From contig NZ_JXDG01000065.1 in assembly GCF_000820515.1 (NCBI RefSeq), positions 1 through 33,833 of the forward strand: DNA of 33,833 bases, given 5' to 3'. A program made the position numbers and the translations under genes. Each line of letters begins with the position of its first letter. Within the stretch, counting starts at the first letter, position 1. The stretch is from Pseudomonas batumici. GTDB taxonomy: Bacteria > Pseudomonadota > Gammaproteobacteria > Pseudomonadales > Pseudomonadaceae. Below the pieces are notes generated by a model, which was not told the DNA's origin, made no database searches, and worked only from the letters and a program-made list of their open reading frames with translations. Positions 23,402 to 30,916 of the stretch are shown in pieces.

Positions 23402-24046
23402 TCAGCGCTTGTTCAGTACCCGCGCCAACCGATCCCCACCCAACTGGATCACCGCCACCAGGATCACCAGCAACACGATCACCGTCAGCATCACCTGGCT
23501 GTCGAAACGCTGGTAACCGTATCGGTAAGCGATATCCCCCAAGCCACCCGCGCCAATGGCACCGGCCATGGCCGAGGAGTTGATCATGGTCACCAAGGTG
23601 ATGGTGAAACCGCCGACTATCCCCGGCAACGCCTCGGGCAACAACACGTGCCAGACGATATGCCAGCGCCGACAACCCATGGCCTGGGCCGCTTCGATCA
23701 GGCCATGATCAACCTCCCGCAAGCTCACCTCGGCGATCCGCGCAAAGAACGGCGTGGCGGCGATGGTCAACGGCACCACGGCCGCCCACACGCCATAGGT
23801 GGTGCCGACGATCAACCGGGTAAAGGGAATCAGCGCCACCATCAGGATCAGGAACGGGATCGAGCGAAACAGGTTCACGAACGCCCCCAGCACCCGGTTC
23901 ACCACCGGCGCTTCATAGATCCCTCCCTTACCGCTGGTGACCAGGATCACCGCCAGCGGAATGCCCAACAACAAGGCGATCAGCGACGACACGCCGACCA
24001 TCAGGAAGGTGTCGATCACCCCCTGCCACAAACGATCAAGCCACAT
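23402..24046 (-). CDS. metI: Methionine-type ABC transporter permease MetI
   Basis: Inner-membrane permease, 214 residues, of the D-methionine/organosulfur (MetNIQ) class. Five hydrophobic segments are evident, and the family motifs FRSIPFLILMVALIPFTR, EAAQAMGCRRWHIVWHVLLPEA and SSAMAGAIGAGGLGDIAYRYGYQRF are present. The ATG at 24046 lies inside the end of metN (11-bp overlap), so translation is probably coupled. The genomic partner genes are flavin monooxygenases, so its substrate may be a sulfur compound other than methionine. Confidence 0.92.
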   Translation of the reverse strand: MWLDRLWQGVIDTFLMVGVSSLIALLLGIPLAVILVTSGKGGIYEAPVVNRVLGAFVNLFRSIPFLILMVALIPFTRLIVGTTYGVWAAVVPLTIAATPFFARIAEVSLREVDHGLIEAAQAMGCRRWHIVWHVLLPEALPGIVGGFTITLVTMINSSAMAGAIGAGGLGDIAYRYGYQRFDSQVMLTVIVLLVILVAVIQLGGDRLARVLNKR

Positions 24047-25157
24047 AGCCCAGCACCTCCACCTGTTGCGCCCAACGCCCGGCCCGCTGGCGCAGCTCCT
24101 CGGCCGCCAGCGACGAACCGGTCACCGACAACAGCAATTGCCCCAGTGCATGCCCCTGGATCCGTTCGACACCGCCCTGCAGCAAGCGCACGCGCCCGCC
24201 GAGGGCGCTGAACAGCGCCGCCAGGTCCGGCTCGTCAGCCGCACTGCCGGTCAATTGCAGGCGCAACACCACCGCCGACTCCGAGGATTGGGGACGCACC
24301 TGCAAACGCTCTTGCAGCTCCGCCGGCAACGCGTGCTGCAAGGGTGCCAGCAAGGTTCGACTGACCTGATGCTGCGGGTCGCCGAACACCTGCCAGACCG
24401 GCCCCTGCTCCACCACCCGGCCATGCTCCAGCACCACCACCCGGTCGCAGATCTCGCGGATCACCGCCATCTCGTGGGTGATCAGAACAATGGTCAGGCC
24501 CAGGCGCTGGTTGATCTCGCGCAGCAAGCCGAGGATCGACTGGGTGGTTTCCGGGTCCAGCGCCGAGGTGGCCTCGTCGCACAGCAGGATCGCCGGGGCA
24601 TGGACCAGCGCCCGGGCAATCCCCACCCGCTGTTTCTGCCCGCCGGACAACTGCGCCGGGTAGGCCTTGTGCTTGTCCCGCAGCCCCACCAGTTCCAGCA
24701 GCTCGCGCACCTTCTGTTCCCGTTGCAGCCTGGGCACCCCGGCCACCTTCAACGGCAGCTCGACGTTCTGCCAGACCGTCTTCGCCGACATCAGGTTGAA
24801 GTGCTGGAAAATCATGCCGATGCGCCGGCGCAGTTCCACCAGGCGGTTTTCATCGAACTCGCCGATGTCGATCTGATCGATCAGCACCCGCCCCGCACTC
24901 GGTTGTTCCAGGCGATTGATGGTGCGGATCAGCGACGACTTGCCGGCGCCGCTGCGGCCGATGATGCCGAACACCTCGCCGCGCTGGATCGCCAGGTCGA
25001 TGCCTTGCAAAGCATGCACCGGGCCCTGGCGGCCCTCGTAGGTCTTGCCCACGCCGATAAAGCGCACATGGACACGATTGAGTTCGGGGTGCAGTTCGGT
25101 CTGTTCGGCGCTACGCGGCGTTTCCTCACGCGGGCGCTGGAGGCTGACGACACTCAT
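24036..25157 (-). CDS. metN: Methionine-type ABC transporter ATP-binding protein MetN
   Basis: ATPase of the MetNIQ-class importer, 373 residues. Walker A GRSGAGKSS is at 67-75, Q-loop FQHFNLMSAKT at 117-127, signature LSGGQ at 170-174 and Walker B ILLCDEA at 190-196. The last 80-90 residues form the NIL regulatory domain that in E. coli binds intracellular methionine and inhibits transport. An N-terminal extension of about 28 residues precedes the usual MetN start. The ATG at 25157 is favoured over an in-frame ATG at 25193: it follows the metQ stop after one base and has GAAGG upstream, inside the end of metQ. Confidence 0.92.
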   Translation of the reverse strand: MSVVSLQRPREETPRSAEQTELHPELNRVHVRFIGVGKTYEGRQGPVHALQGIDLAIQRGEVFGIIGRSGAGKSSLIRTINRLEQPSAGRVLIDQIDIGEFDENRLVELRRRIGMIFQHFNLMSAKTVWQNVELPLKVAGVPRLQREQKVRELLELVGLRDKHKAYPAQLSGGQKQRVGIARALVHAPAILLCDEATSALDPETTQSILGLLREINQRLGLTIVLITHEMAVIREICDRVVVLEHGRVVEQGPVWQVFGDPQHQVSRTLLAPLQHALPAELQERLQVRPQSSESAVVLRLQLTGSAADEPDLAALFSALGGRVRLLQGGVERIQGHALGQLLLSVTGSSLAAEELRQRAGRWAQQVEVLGYVA

Positions 25158-25158
25158 G

Positions 25159-25968
25159 TCAGCCTTCCCAACCGGCCTGGTACAGCTTGCCATGGGCCTT
25201 ATCCAGGGCCGCGCGCACCGCCGGCGAGTGCTGGTAGATATCGACGAACTTGATCAGACGCGGATCGTTTTTCTCTTTCGGCTGGATGACGAACTGGATC
25301 ACGTATTCCTTGTGATCGAGGCCGTCGAACAGCAGCGCGGAGCCGGGATCGAAGGTCTTCGCCAGGCGGATATAGGCCGGGTAGCCCTGCACCAGATCGG
25401 CGTCGTCGTAGGCGCGCACCAGTTGCACGGCCTCGACCTGGAGGATCTTGATCTGCTTCGGATTGCTGACGATGTCGTCTTCGGTGGCCTTGTAGCCGAC
25501 GCCGGGCTTCAAGCTGATCAACCCGGCCTTGGCTAGCAGTTGCAGGCCGCGACCGCTGTTGATCGGGTCGTTGGCGATGGCGACGGTGGCGCCTTGGGGC
25601 AGTTCGTCGAAGCTTTTGTATTTTTTCGAGTAGAGGCCGACGTTGTTGATGATCCCGGGGGCAAAGGGCACCAGGTCGAAACCGGCGGCGGCCTTGGCGT
25701 TTTCCAGGAAGGGAATGTGCTGGAAGTAGTTCACGTCGATATCGCCGGCGGCCAGGCTGACGTTGGGCGCGATCCAGTCGGTGAACTCCACCAGCTCGAC
25801 TTTCAGGCCCTGTTTGCCGGCCTCTTCGACGGCAGTTTCCAGTGGAATGGCGAAGGCGGCGGTGGTGCCGACCTTGAGTGGGGTGTCGGCAGCGTGGGCG
25901 GTGGTGCTGAAGAGGCCGAGGGCCAGGGCCAGTGCTTTGACTGGTTGGGTGAGGAAGGTTCTTTTCAT
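25159..25968 (-). CDS. metQ: MetQ-type periplasmic binding protein (non-lipoprotein, sulfur-free)
   Basis: NLPA/MetQ-family substrate-binding protein, 269 residues. The family segments KVGTTAAFAIPLETAVEE, FTDWIAPNVSLAAGDIDVNYFQHIPFL and AIANDPINSGRGLQLLAKAGLI are clear. The signal peptide ends AHA/ADT near residue 26. There is no lipobox cysteine, and in fact no Cys at all, so unlike E. coli MetQ this is a soluble periplasmic protein. There is also no Met after the initiator. The ATG at 25968 begins MKRTFL with a normal signal sequence; an in-frame start 60 bases earlier is less likely. Family members bind methionine or related compounds. Linkage to sfnB-type and LLM monooxygenases suggests another organosulfur ligand. 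Confidence 0.9.
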   Translation of the reverse strand: MKRTFLTQPVKALALALGLFSTTAHAADTPLKVGTTAAFAIPLETAVEEAGKQGLKVELVEFTDWIAPNVSLAAGDIDVNYFQHIPFLENAKAAAGFDLVPFAPGIINNVGLYSKKYKSFDELPQGATVAIANDPINSGRGLQLLAKAGLISLKPGVGYKATEDDIVSNPKQIKILQVEAVQLVRAYDDADLVQGYPAYIRLAKTFDPGSALLFDGLDHKEYVIQFVIQPKEKNDPRLIKFVDIYQHSPAVRAALDKAHGKLYQAGWEG

Positions 25969-26017
25969 GATGGTTTTCCAGTCAGGACATGGATTGTGTG
26001 GTGTCTGGGAGGGCGCT

Positions 26018-26105
26018 ATCGCCAGCAAGCCGGCTCCTACAGGTTGGCGTCGAGCGCAACATCGGCGACCGCCCCCGACACTGTAGGAGCCGGCTTGCTG
26101 GCGAT
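26018..26105. repeat. REP pair (perfect inverted, REPIN) at the 3' end of the LLM gene
   Basis: Two perfectly complementary 25-bp arms (26018-26042 and 26081-26105) with core GCCAGCAAGCCGGCTCCTAC are separated by 38 bp. They overlap the last codons and the stop codon of the LLM monooxygenase gene and lie 50 bp before metQ, so a strong hairpin forms in the operon mRNA between them. Confidence 0.92.
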
Positions 26106-27455
26106 CGGGCGATAGCTCGCACCAGCATGCTGCCCGGGTAAATGGGCCTCGCCGTGGAACAGCTTTTCGCGCAAGGTCCCACCGTCATAGGCGGTCTTGT
26201 ACGACCCGCGCCGCTGCAACTCCGGAATCACCAGCTCGATGAAGTCCACATAGCTTTCCGGGGTGACGATGCGCGTCAGGTTGAAGCCGTCCAGCCCGGT
26301 TTCGGCGATCCACGATTCCAGCTCATCCGCCACCTGCCCGGGCGAGCCGACCACGGTGAAATAGCGCCCGCCCAAGGCGTGCTGCTCAAGCAATTTGCGC
26401 CGTGTCCAGTCATTGTTCTGCAGGTTTCGGGTCGCCGACTGGATTGCATTGCTCTTCACATACTGGATCGGCTCATCCAGCTCGTACTCGGAAAAATCGA
26501 TCGCGGTGGACGCGGAAAAATGCGCCACCCCGGCCTCCGCACTGGCATAGCCCAGGTACTCGGCATGCTTGGCCCAGGCCGCCTCCTCGGTCTCGCCGAC
26601 AATCACGTTCAAGCCCATGAACACCTTGATGCCTTCGGGATCGCGTCCCGCCGCCACCGCACTGGCGCGCACCTTGTCCACCTGAACCTTGGTCGCGGCC
26701 TTGTTCTGCCCGCTGATGAACACGCACTCGGCATGCCGCCCGGCGAACCCCAGGCCGCGCTCCGAACTGCCGGCCTGGAACAGCACCGGCGTGCGCTGCG
26801 GCGAAGGCTCGCAGAGGTGATAGCCCTCCACCTGATAGAACTCACCCGCGTGACGCACCTTGTGCACTTTCTCCGGCTGGGCGTAGATCCGCCGGGACGG
26901 ATCGTTGAGCACCGCATCGTTTTCCCAACTGCCTTCCCAGAGTTTGTAGAGCACCTCCAGGTACTCGTCGGCCTGGTCGTAGCGCCGGTCATGCTCGATC
27001 TGTTCCTTGAGGCCCATGGCCCGAGCGGCGCTGTCCAGGTAACCGGTGACGATGTTCCAGCCGACCCGCCCACGGCTCAGGTGATCGAGCGTCGACATCC
27101 GCCGGGCGAACAGGTACGGCGCCTCGTAGGTGAGGTTGGCGGTCAGGCCGAAACCGAGGTGCTTGGTCACCGCCGCCATGGCCGAAACCAGCAGCAGCGG
27201 ATCGTTGACCGGCAGCTGGATCGACTCCCGCAGCGGCACCTCTACCGAACCCTGGTACACGTCGTAGACCCCGACGATATCGGCGATGAACAGGCCGTCG
27301 AACAATCCACGCTCAAGCAGCTGCGCCAACCCGGTCCAGTATTCCAGCGTCTTGTACTGGGTCGAGTTGTCCCGCGGATGAGTCCACAGGCCGTGGTTGA
27401 TATGCCCGATGCAGTTCATGTTGAAGGCGTTGAGCAGGATCTTTTTCTTCGCCAT
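26037..27455 (-). CDS. LLM-class FMNH2-dependent monooxygenase (NtaA/SnaA/DszA family)
   Basis: A 472-residue TIM-barrel flavin monooxygenase. Family landmarks are ILLNAFNMNCIGHINHGLWTHP at the start, YWTGLAQLLERGLFDGLFIAD, RRMSTLDHLSRGRVGWNIVTG and PVLFQAGSSERGLGFAGRHAE. This family oxidises nitrilotriacetate, dibenzothiophene sulfone, pristinamycin and S-modified cysteines, using FMNH2 made by a separate reductase. The ATG at 27455 shares one base with the upstream sfnB-type stop (TGATG). The C-terminal roughly 20 residues, including YRPIASKPAPT, are encoded by the REP pair, so the natural stop seems to have been lost and replaced. It has several Met and three Cys, unlike its operon partners. 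Confidence 0.88.
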   Translation of the reverse strand: MAKKKILLNAFNMNCIGHINHGLWTHPRDNSTQYKTLEYWTGLAQLLERGLFDGLFIADIVGVYDVYQGSVEVPLRESIQLPVNDPLLLVSAMAAVTKHLGFGLTANLTYEAPYLFARRMSTLDHLSRGRVGWNIVTGYLDSAARAMGLKEQIEHDRRYDQADEYLEVLYKLWEGSWENDAVLNDPSRRIYAQPEKVHKVRHAGEFYQVEGYHLCEPSPQRTPVLFQAGSSERGLGFAGRHAECVFISGQNKAATKVQVDKVRASAVAAGRDPEGIKVFMGLNVIVGETEEAAWAKHAEYLGYASAEAGVAHFSASTAIDFSEYELDEPIQYVKSNAIQSATRNLQNNDWTRRKLLEQHALGGRYFTVVGSPGQVADELESWIAETGLDGFNLTRIVTPESYVDFIELVIPELQRRGSYKTAYDGGTLREKLFHGEAHLPGQHAGASYRPIASKPAPTVSGAVADVALDANL

Positions 27456-28648
27456 CAGATCGTTCCCCGCAGCGGCGGATTTTCCGCATTGAGGTAGTAG
27501 TTGCCCACCGCGTGGTACTTCCAGCGCACCGGATCGTGCAGGGTGTGCACCCGCGCGTTGCGCCAGTGGCGGTCCAGCCCGTGTTCGGCCAGGGTCGCCT
27601 GGCTGCCGGCCAGTTCGAACAGGCTGCTGCCGGCGGCCAGGGAGATCTCGGTGCTGATGGCCCGCGCTTCGGCCACCGCAATCGAAGCCGCCGCGACGGT
27701 TTCGGCGTTGGTCTCGGCCTGGGCCCGGTCGAGGTACTCGCCGGCCCGCTCCAGCAAGGCCTCGGCGGCGTGCAGGCGAACGCTCAGGTGGCCGAGGCTC
27801 TTGAGGGTCAACGGATCGTCGGTGGCCTTGTCGCTGCCGGCATCGATCCACGGCCGCGTGCGGGTGCGGACAAAGTGCAAGGTGTCCTCATAGGCGGCGC
27901 GGGCAATGCCGGTGTCGATGGCCGCATGGAGAATCTGCGCCAGCGGGCCGACCGGGGTCGGACGCTCGAAGGCACTTTGAAAGGGAATCACATCTTCGGC
28001 AGCGACAAACACGTCCTCAAACACCACCGAACCGCTGCCGGTGGTGCGCTGGCCAAAACCGCTCCAGTCGTCGATCACGTTCAGGCCACTGCTGTCGCGA
28101 GGCACGAAGGCCAACTGCTGGACACCCTGCTCATCCACCACCGAGGTCGGAATGCGCTGGGCATACAAGGCCCCCGTGGCGTAGAACTTGCGCCCGTTGA
28201 TGCGATAGCCGTCGCCGTCCCGGCGCAGGCTGGTGATACGGTCATGGGCGGTCCTGGTCCCCAGTTCGGCCAAGGCATTGCCAAAGCGTCGACCGGCGAG
28301 CACCTCGGCATACAGACGCTGTTTCTGCGCCTCGCTACCGTTCACCCGCAGCACTTCCAGGGCATAGAAATGGTTCTGCGGAATCTGCCCGAGGGACGCA
28401 TCGGCCTCGGCGATCAGTTGCGTGACCTTGGCCAGGGTGACATTCGACACACCGGCACCGCCGTAGGCTTTCGGAACGCTGATGCCCCAGAGGCCCGAAC
28501 GGGAAAACACCTCCAGCTCGGCCAGCGGCAGACGCCGTTCACGGTCGCGCAGGACGCTGTCGCGCTTGAAGTCTTCGGCCAGGTCGCCGGCCACGATCAG
28601 GGCTTGCTCGTCGCTGTCGATGACCGCGACGTGTTGAGAAAGAGTCAT
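27455..28648 (-). CDS. SfnB-family acyl-CoA dehydrogenase-like flavin monooxygenase (second copy, sulfur-free)
   Basis: A 397-residue flavoprotein of the acyl-CoA dehydrogenase fold, close to the sulfur-acquisition SfnB family and DszC-type monooxygenases. Visible segments are GISVPKAYGGAGVSNVTLA, ASLGQIPQNHFYALE, YRINGRKFYATGALYA and DDWSGFGQRTTGSGSV. The C-terminal motif RHWRNARVHTLHDP (360-373), followed by VRWKYHAVGNY, includes His positions equivalent to those of the DszC active site. The ATG at 28648 has GGAGAA four bases upstream and is preferred to one at 28675. After the initiator there is no Met and no Cys in the entire enzyme. Substrate is unknown; it probably inserts oxygen into a sulfur compound together with its paralogue and the LLM enzyme. 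Confidence 0.87.
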   Translation of the reverse strand: MTLSQHVAVIDSDEQALIVAGDLAEDFKRDSVLRDRERRLPLAELEVFSRSGLWGISVPKAYGGAGVSNVTLAKVTQLIAEADASLGQIPQNHFYALEVLRVNGSEAQKQRLYAEVLAGRRFGNALAELGTRTAHDRITSLRRDGDGYRINGRKFYATGALYAQRIPTSVVDEQGVQQLAFVPRDSSGLNVIDDWSGFGQRTTGSGSVVFEDVFVAAEDVIPFQSAFERPTPVGPLAQILHAAIDTGIARAAYEDTLHFVRTRTRPWIDAGSDKATDDPLTLKSLGHLSVRLHAAEALLERAGEYLDRAQAETNAETVAAASIAVAEARAISTEISLAAGSSLFELAGSQATLAEHGLDRHWRNARVHTLHDPVRWKYHAVGNYYLNAENPPLRGTI

Positions 28649-28671
28649 GTGCTTCTCCAGAGGTCGGGTCG

Positions 28672-29913
28672 TCAAATCCAGGAATGTCGGGCCGGCAAGC
28701 TGCCGTTCAGGCGATAGGCGCCAATGGCGTGGTATTTCCAGCGCACCGGGTCATGCAGGGTGTGCACCCGGGCGTTGCGCCAGTGCCGGTCGAGGTTGAA
28801 TTCGGCCAGGGTGGCGCGGCTGCCGGCCAGCTCGAACAGCTTCTCGCTGGCGAGCAGGGCGATTTCGGTGGTGAGGACCTTGGCCTCGGCCACGGCAATC
28901 GAGGCCCGGGCCGCACCCGCCGCATCCACCGGCCCGGCGCTGACCTGGTCGAGGACCTGCCCGGCCTTGCGCAACAGCGCCTCGGCGGCGTGCAGTTCGA
29001 TTTTCAACTTGCCGATATCGGCGATCACGTAGAGGTCGTCACTGGCGCGCTCGACCTTGGCATCGATCCACGGCCGCGAACGTTCGCGGACAAAGGCGAT
29101 GCTGTCGTCGATGGCCCCGCGGGCGATGCCGGCGTCGATGGCCGCCTGGATCAGTTGCGAGAACGCGCCCTGGATATTCGGCACCTCGCCCTGGCGCCAG
29201 TTGTCCACGACGTCGTCCGCTTCCACCCGCACCTGGTTCAGCAACACGCTGCCGCTGGCGGTGGTGCGCTGGCCGAAACCCGACCAGTCGTCGACGATGC
29301 GCAAGCCCGGCGTGCCGCGCCGGACGAAGGCCATGACCTGCCGGCCTTCGTCATTGATCGCCTTGACCGCCACCCAGTGGGCAAACAGGGCGCCGGTGGA
29401 ATAGAACTTCTGGCCGCTGATGACAAAGCCGTCACCGTCAGCACGGATCCGGGTCTTGAGCTCCAGGGTGTTTTTCGTGCCACGCTCAGGCCCGGCATTG
29501 CCGATGCGCCAGCCTTCCAGCACGCTCTGGAACAGCTGCTTTTTCTGCCGTTCGGTAGCCGTGCCCTGGAGCAACTGGAGAATGCCGAACTGGTTCTGCG
29601 GGATCTGCCCGAGCGCCGGATCGGCGGCGGAAATGATCGCGAAGACCTCGGCCACGGTGACGAATGAAACCTGCGGGCCGCCGTACTCACGGGGAATGGT
29701 GATGCTGCCCAGGCCGCTGCGGGTGAACTGCTCGATCTCGGCCCAGGGCAGCTTGCGCTGGCGGTCGCGGCGCGCGGCCTGCGAGCGGGCGACCTCGGCC
29801 AGCTCACGGGCGGCCTGCAGGGCTTCGGCGTCGTTGCGCAGCACCCGGGCCGGCAACAACAGGGGGGCCATATCCAGGTCGCTGCGGACCTGTGCTTCGT
29901 GCAAGTTAGACAT
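28672..29913 (-). CDS. SfnB-family acyl-CoA dehydrogenase-like flavin monooxygenase (first copy)
   Basis: A 413-residue paralogue of the following gene, first in the presumed operon. It shows the same blocks: ITIPREYGGPQVSFVTVAEV, PALGQIPQNQFGILQL, FVISGQKFYSTGALFAHW, IVDDWSGFGQRTTASGSV and the C-terminal RHWRNARVHTLHDP (376-389) with VRWKYHAIGAY. The fold is that of acyl-CoA dehydrogenases, but this branch comprises flavin-dependent oxygenases linked to sulfur acquisition. The ATG at 29913 has GGAG nine bases upstream; a start at 30039 would read through the leader hairpin at 30003-30024. It has no Cys and only two Met after the initiator. A 23-bp gap separates it from the second copy. Confidence 0.87.
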   Translation of the reverse strand: MSNLHEAQVRSDLDMAPLLLPARVLRNDAEALQAARELAEVARSQAARRDRQRKLPWAEIEQFTRSGLGSITIPREYGGPQVSFVTVAEVFAIISAADPALGQIPQNQFGILQLLQGTATERQKKQLFQSVLEGWRIGNAGPERGTKNTLELKTRIRADGDGFVISGQKFYSTGALFAHWVAVKAINDEGRQVMAFVRRGTPGLRIVDDWSGFGQRTTASGSVLLNQVRVEADDVVDNWRQGEVPNIQGAFSQLIQAAIDAGIARGAIDDSIAFVRERSRPWIDAKVERASDDLYVIADIGKLKIELHAAEALLRKAGQVLDQVSAGPVDAAGAARASIAVAEAKVLTTEIALLASEKLFELAGSRATLAEFNLDRHWRNARVHTLHDPVRWKYHAIGAYRLNGSLPARHSWI

Positions 29914-30002
29914 CAACGCCACTCCGTGGCGCGCGCAATGCCCTGGCGATCCGCACAAGGGTGATTGTGTTCCTGACCATACCGACCTCATCTCTTTTGG
30001 GA

Positions 30003-30024
30003 GGCGTCGCAACAGCGCGACGCC
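30003..30024 (-). promoter_or_regulatory. Inverted repeat in the leader of the sfnB-LLM-metQNI operon
   Basis: GGCGTCGC (30003-30010) and GCGACGCC (30017-30024) form a perfect 8-bp stem with a 6-nt loop. It lies about 90 bp before the first start codon and just downstream of the AT-rich element. It could be a repressor operator or a hairpin in the 5' untranslated mRNA. Confidence 0.4.
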
Positions 30025-30054
30025 ATCGAAATCAAACAAGTCCGGTGGTCCGGT

Positions 30055-30112
30055 TCATATACCCTAAGCGCGTATAAAAATTAAATAAACTAACCTTTGG
30101 GAATATGCATAG
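30055..30112 (-). promoter_or_regulatory. AT-rich putative activator/promoter region of the sfnB operon
   Basis: On the coding strand it reads ATGCATATTCCCAAAGGTTA and then GTTTATTTAATTTTTATACG. TGCATATTC is identical to the ssuE element, and ATGCATAT to that before tauA. It begins about 200 bp before the first sfnB-type start. No clear -24/-12 sigma-54 promoter was seen, although sigma-54 control is known for other sfn genes. Confidence 0.42.
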
Positions 30113-30124
30113 AAGGTCAGCCTC

Positions 30125-30880
30125 TCACCCCCGGCAGGGCTGGGCGAGCTTGGCGAAATCCGGGCGCGGGGCCCTGATGTAGTGCCGGGCGCTGCCGACC
30201 CTGAGTCGCCTCGCCGGGGCCCAGCGGGAGTTGTTGCCGACCCGGTCGATCACGCAGTAAGTGAGTTCCAGACCGCTGTCCTCGCCGGCTTCCTGGATCA
30301 CCGCCGGGGGCACGAAGAGCCTGACCGGCTTGCCGATGTCCTCGCCGGCGAGCTTGGGCAGGTCCAGGCGTACATCGCCCCAGAGCAGGGTGATTTCGTC
30401 CTCGGCCGCCATGTTCAGATAGGGCGCCAGGGTCAGCGGCACCCCCCGGCGCATCTGGCTGGGATTGACCCCGTAGCGCTGGATCGGCGCGGGAATGATC
30501 AGCGGGGTCAACCCCTGGTTTTCCTCACCGAAGGGCTGGCCACCCGGGCAGGCGAGCTTGACCGGCACCTTGAGCCGACGCGAACAGGCGCCGCCACTGC
30601 CCACGTGCAGGACCCGATAGTGAACCCGCGCCACCCCTTCCTGCACGAAACTCTCCGGCACCCGCAGACTGAGGGGCTGGCCGACGTCATGCGCCGACAC
30701 CTGCCTGGCCGTCACATAACAATCGTCCCAGAACAACTCGACCAGGTCGCCCTCATCCATGCCGACATAGGGCCTGATGACAATCGACAACTGCGCGGCG
30801 GCCAGCAGGCCGATACCACGTCCATGGGCCTGGGGAACGACAGGCGGCGCCAGCCGCAGGGTGTCCTGAAAATGCGTCAT
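30125..30880 (-). CDS. Uncharacterised protein with two tandem Ig-like repeats
   Basis: A 251-residue protein not assigned to any known function. It contains an internal duplication: residues 31-109 (IRPYVGM..GDLVELFWDD, then VGQPLSLRVPESFVQE, then YRVL..SRRLKV) align with 147-229 (LAPYLNM..DEITLLWGD, then IGKPVRLFVPPAVIQEAG, then YCVID..ARRLRV). Each repeat looks like an all-beta, Ig-like unit of about 80 residues. No signal peptide or membrane segment is evident. The ATG at 30880 is used because AAAGGA lies at a suitable distance; an upstream in-frame ATG at 30916 is possible. It is probably a separate unit, as 211 bp including the sfnB control region lie downstream. Confidence 0.75.
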   Translation of the reverse strand: MTHFQDTLRLAPPVVPQAHGRGIGLLAAAQLSIVIRPYVGMDEGDLVELFWDDCYVTARQVSAHDVGQPLSLRVPESFVQEGVARVHYRVLHVGSGGACSRRLKVPVKLACPGGQPFGEENQGLTPLIIPAPIQRYGVNPSQMRRGVPLTLAPYLNMAAEDEITLLWGDVRLDLPKLAGEDIGKPVRLFVPPAVIQEAGEDSGLELTYCVIDRVGNNSRWAPARRLRVGSARHYIRAPRPDFAKLAQPCRG

Positions 30881-30916
30881 GAAAAAATCCTTTTTGTAGG
30901 GTGACGAAAAGTCCAA

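Noticed and set aside
26037..27851. A 604-codon frame that would extend the LLM monooxygenase upstream
   Set aside because: The first about 130 codons overlap the sfnB-type gene in another frame and show low-complexity residues. The family N-terminus starts exactly at the ATG at 27455 with a TGATG junction.
30001..30125. Sigma-54 promoter for the sfnB operon
   Set aside because: sfn genes can be sigma-54 dependent, so a TGGCAC-N5-TTGC pattern was looked for between 29914 and 30125 on the - strand. No acceptable match was found.
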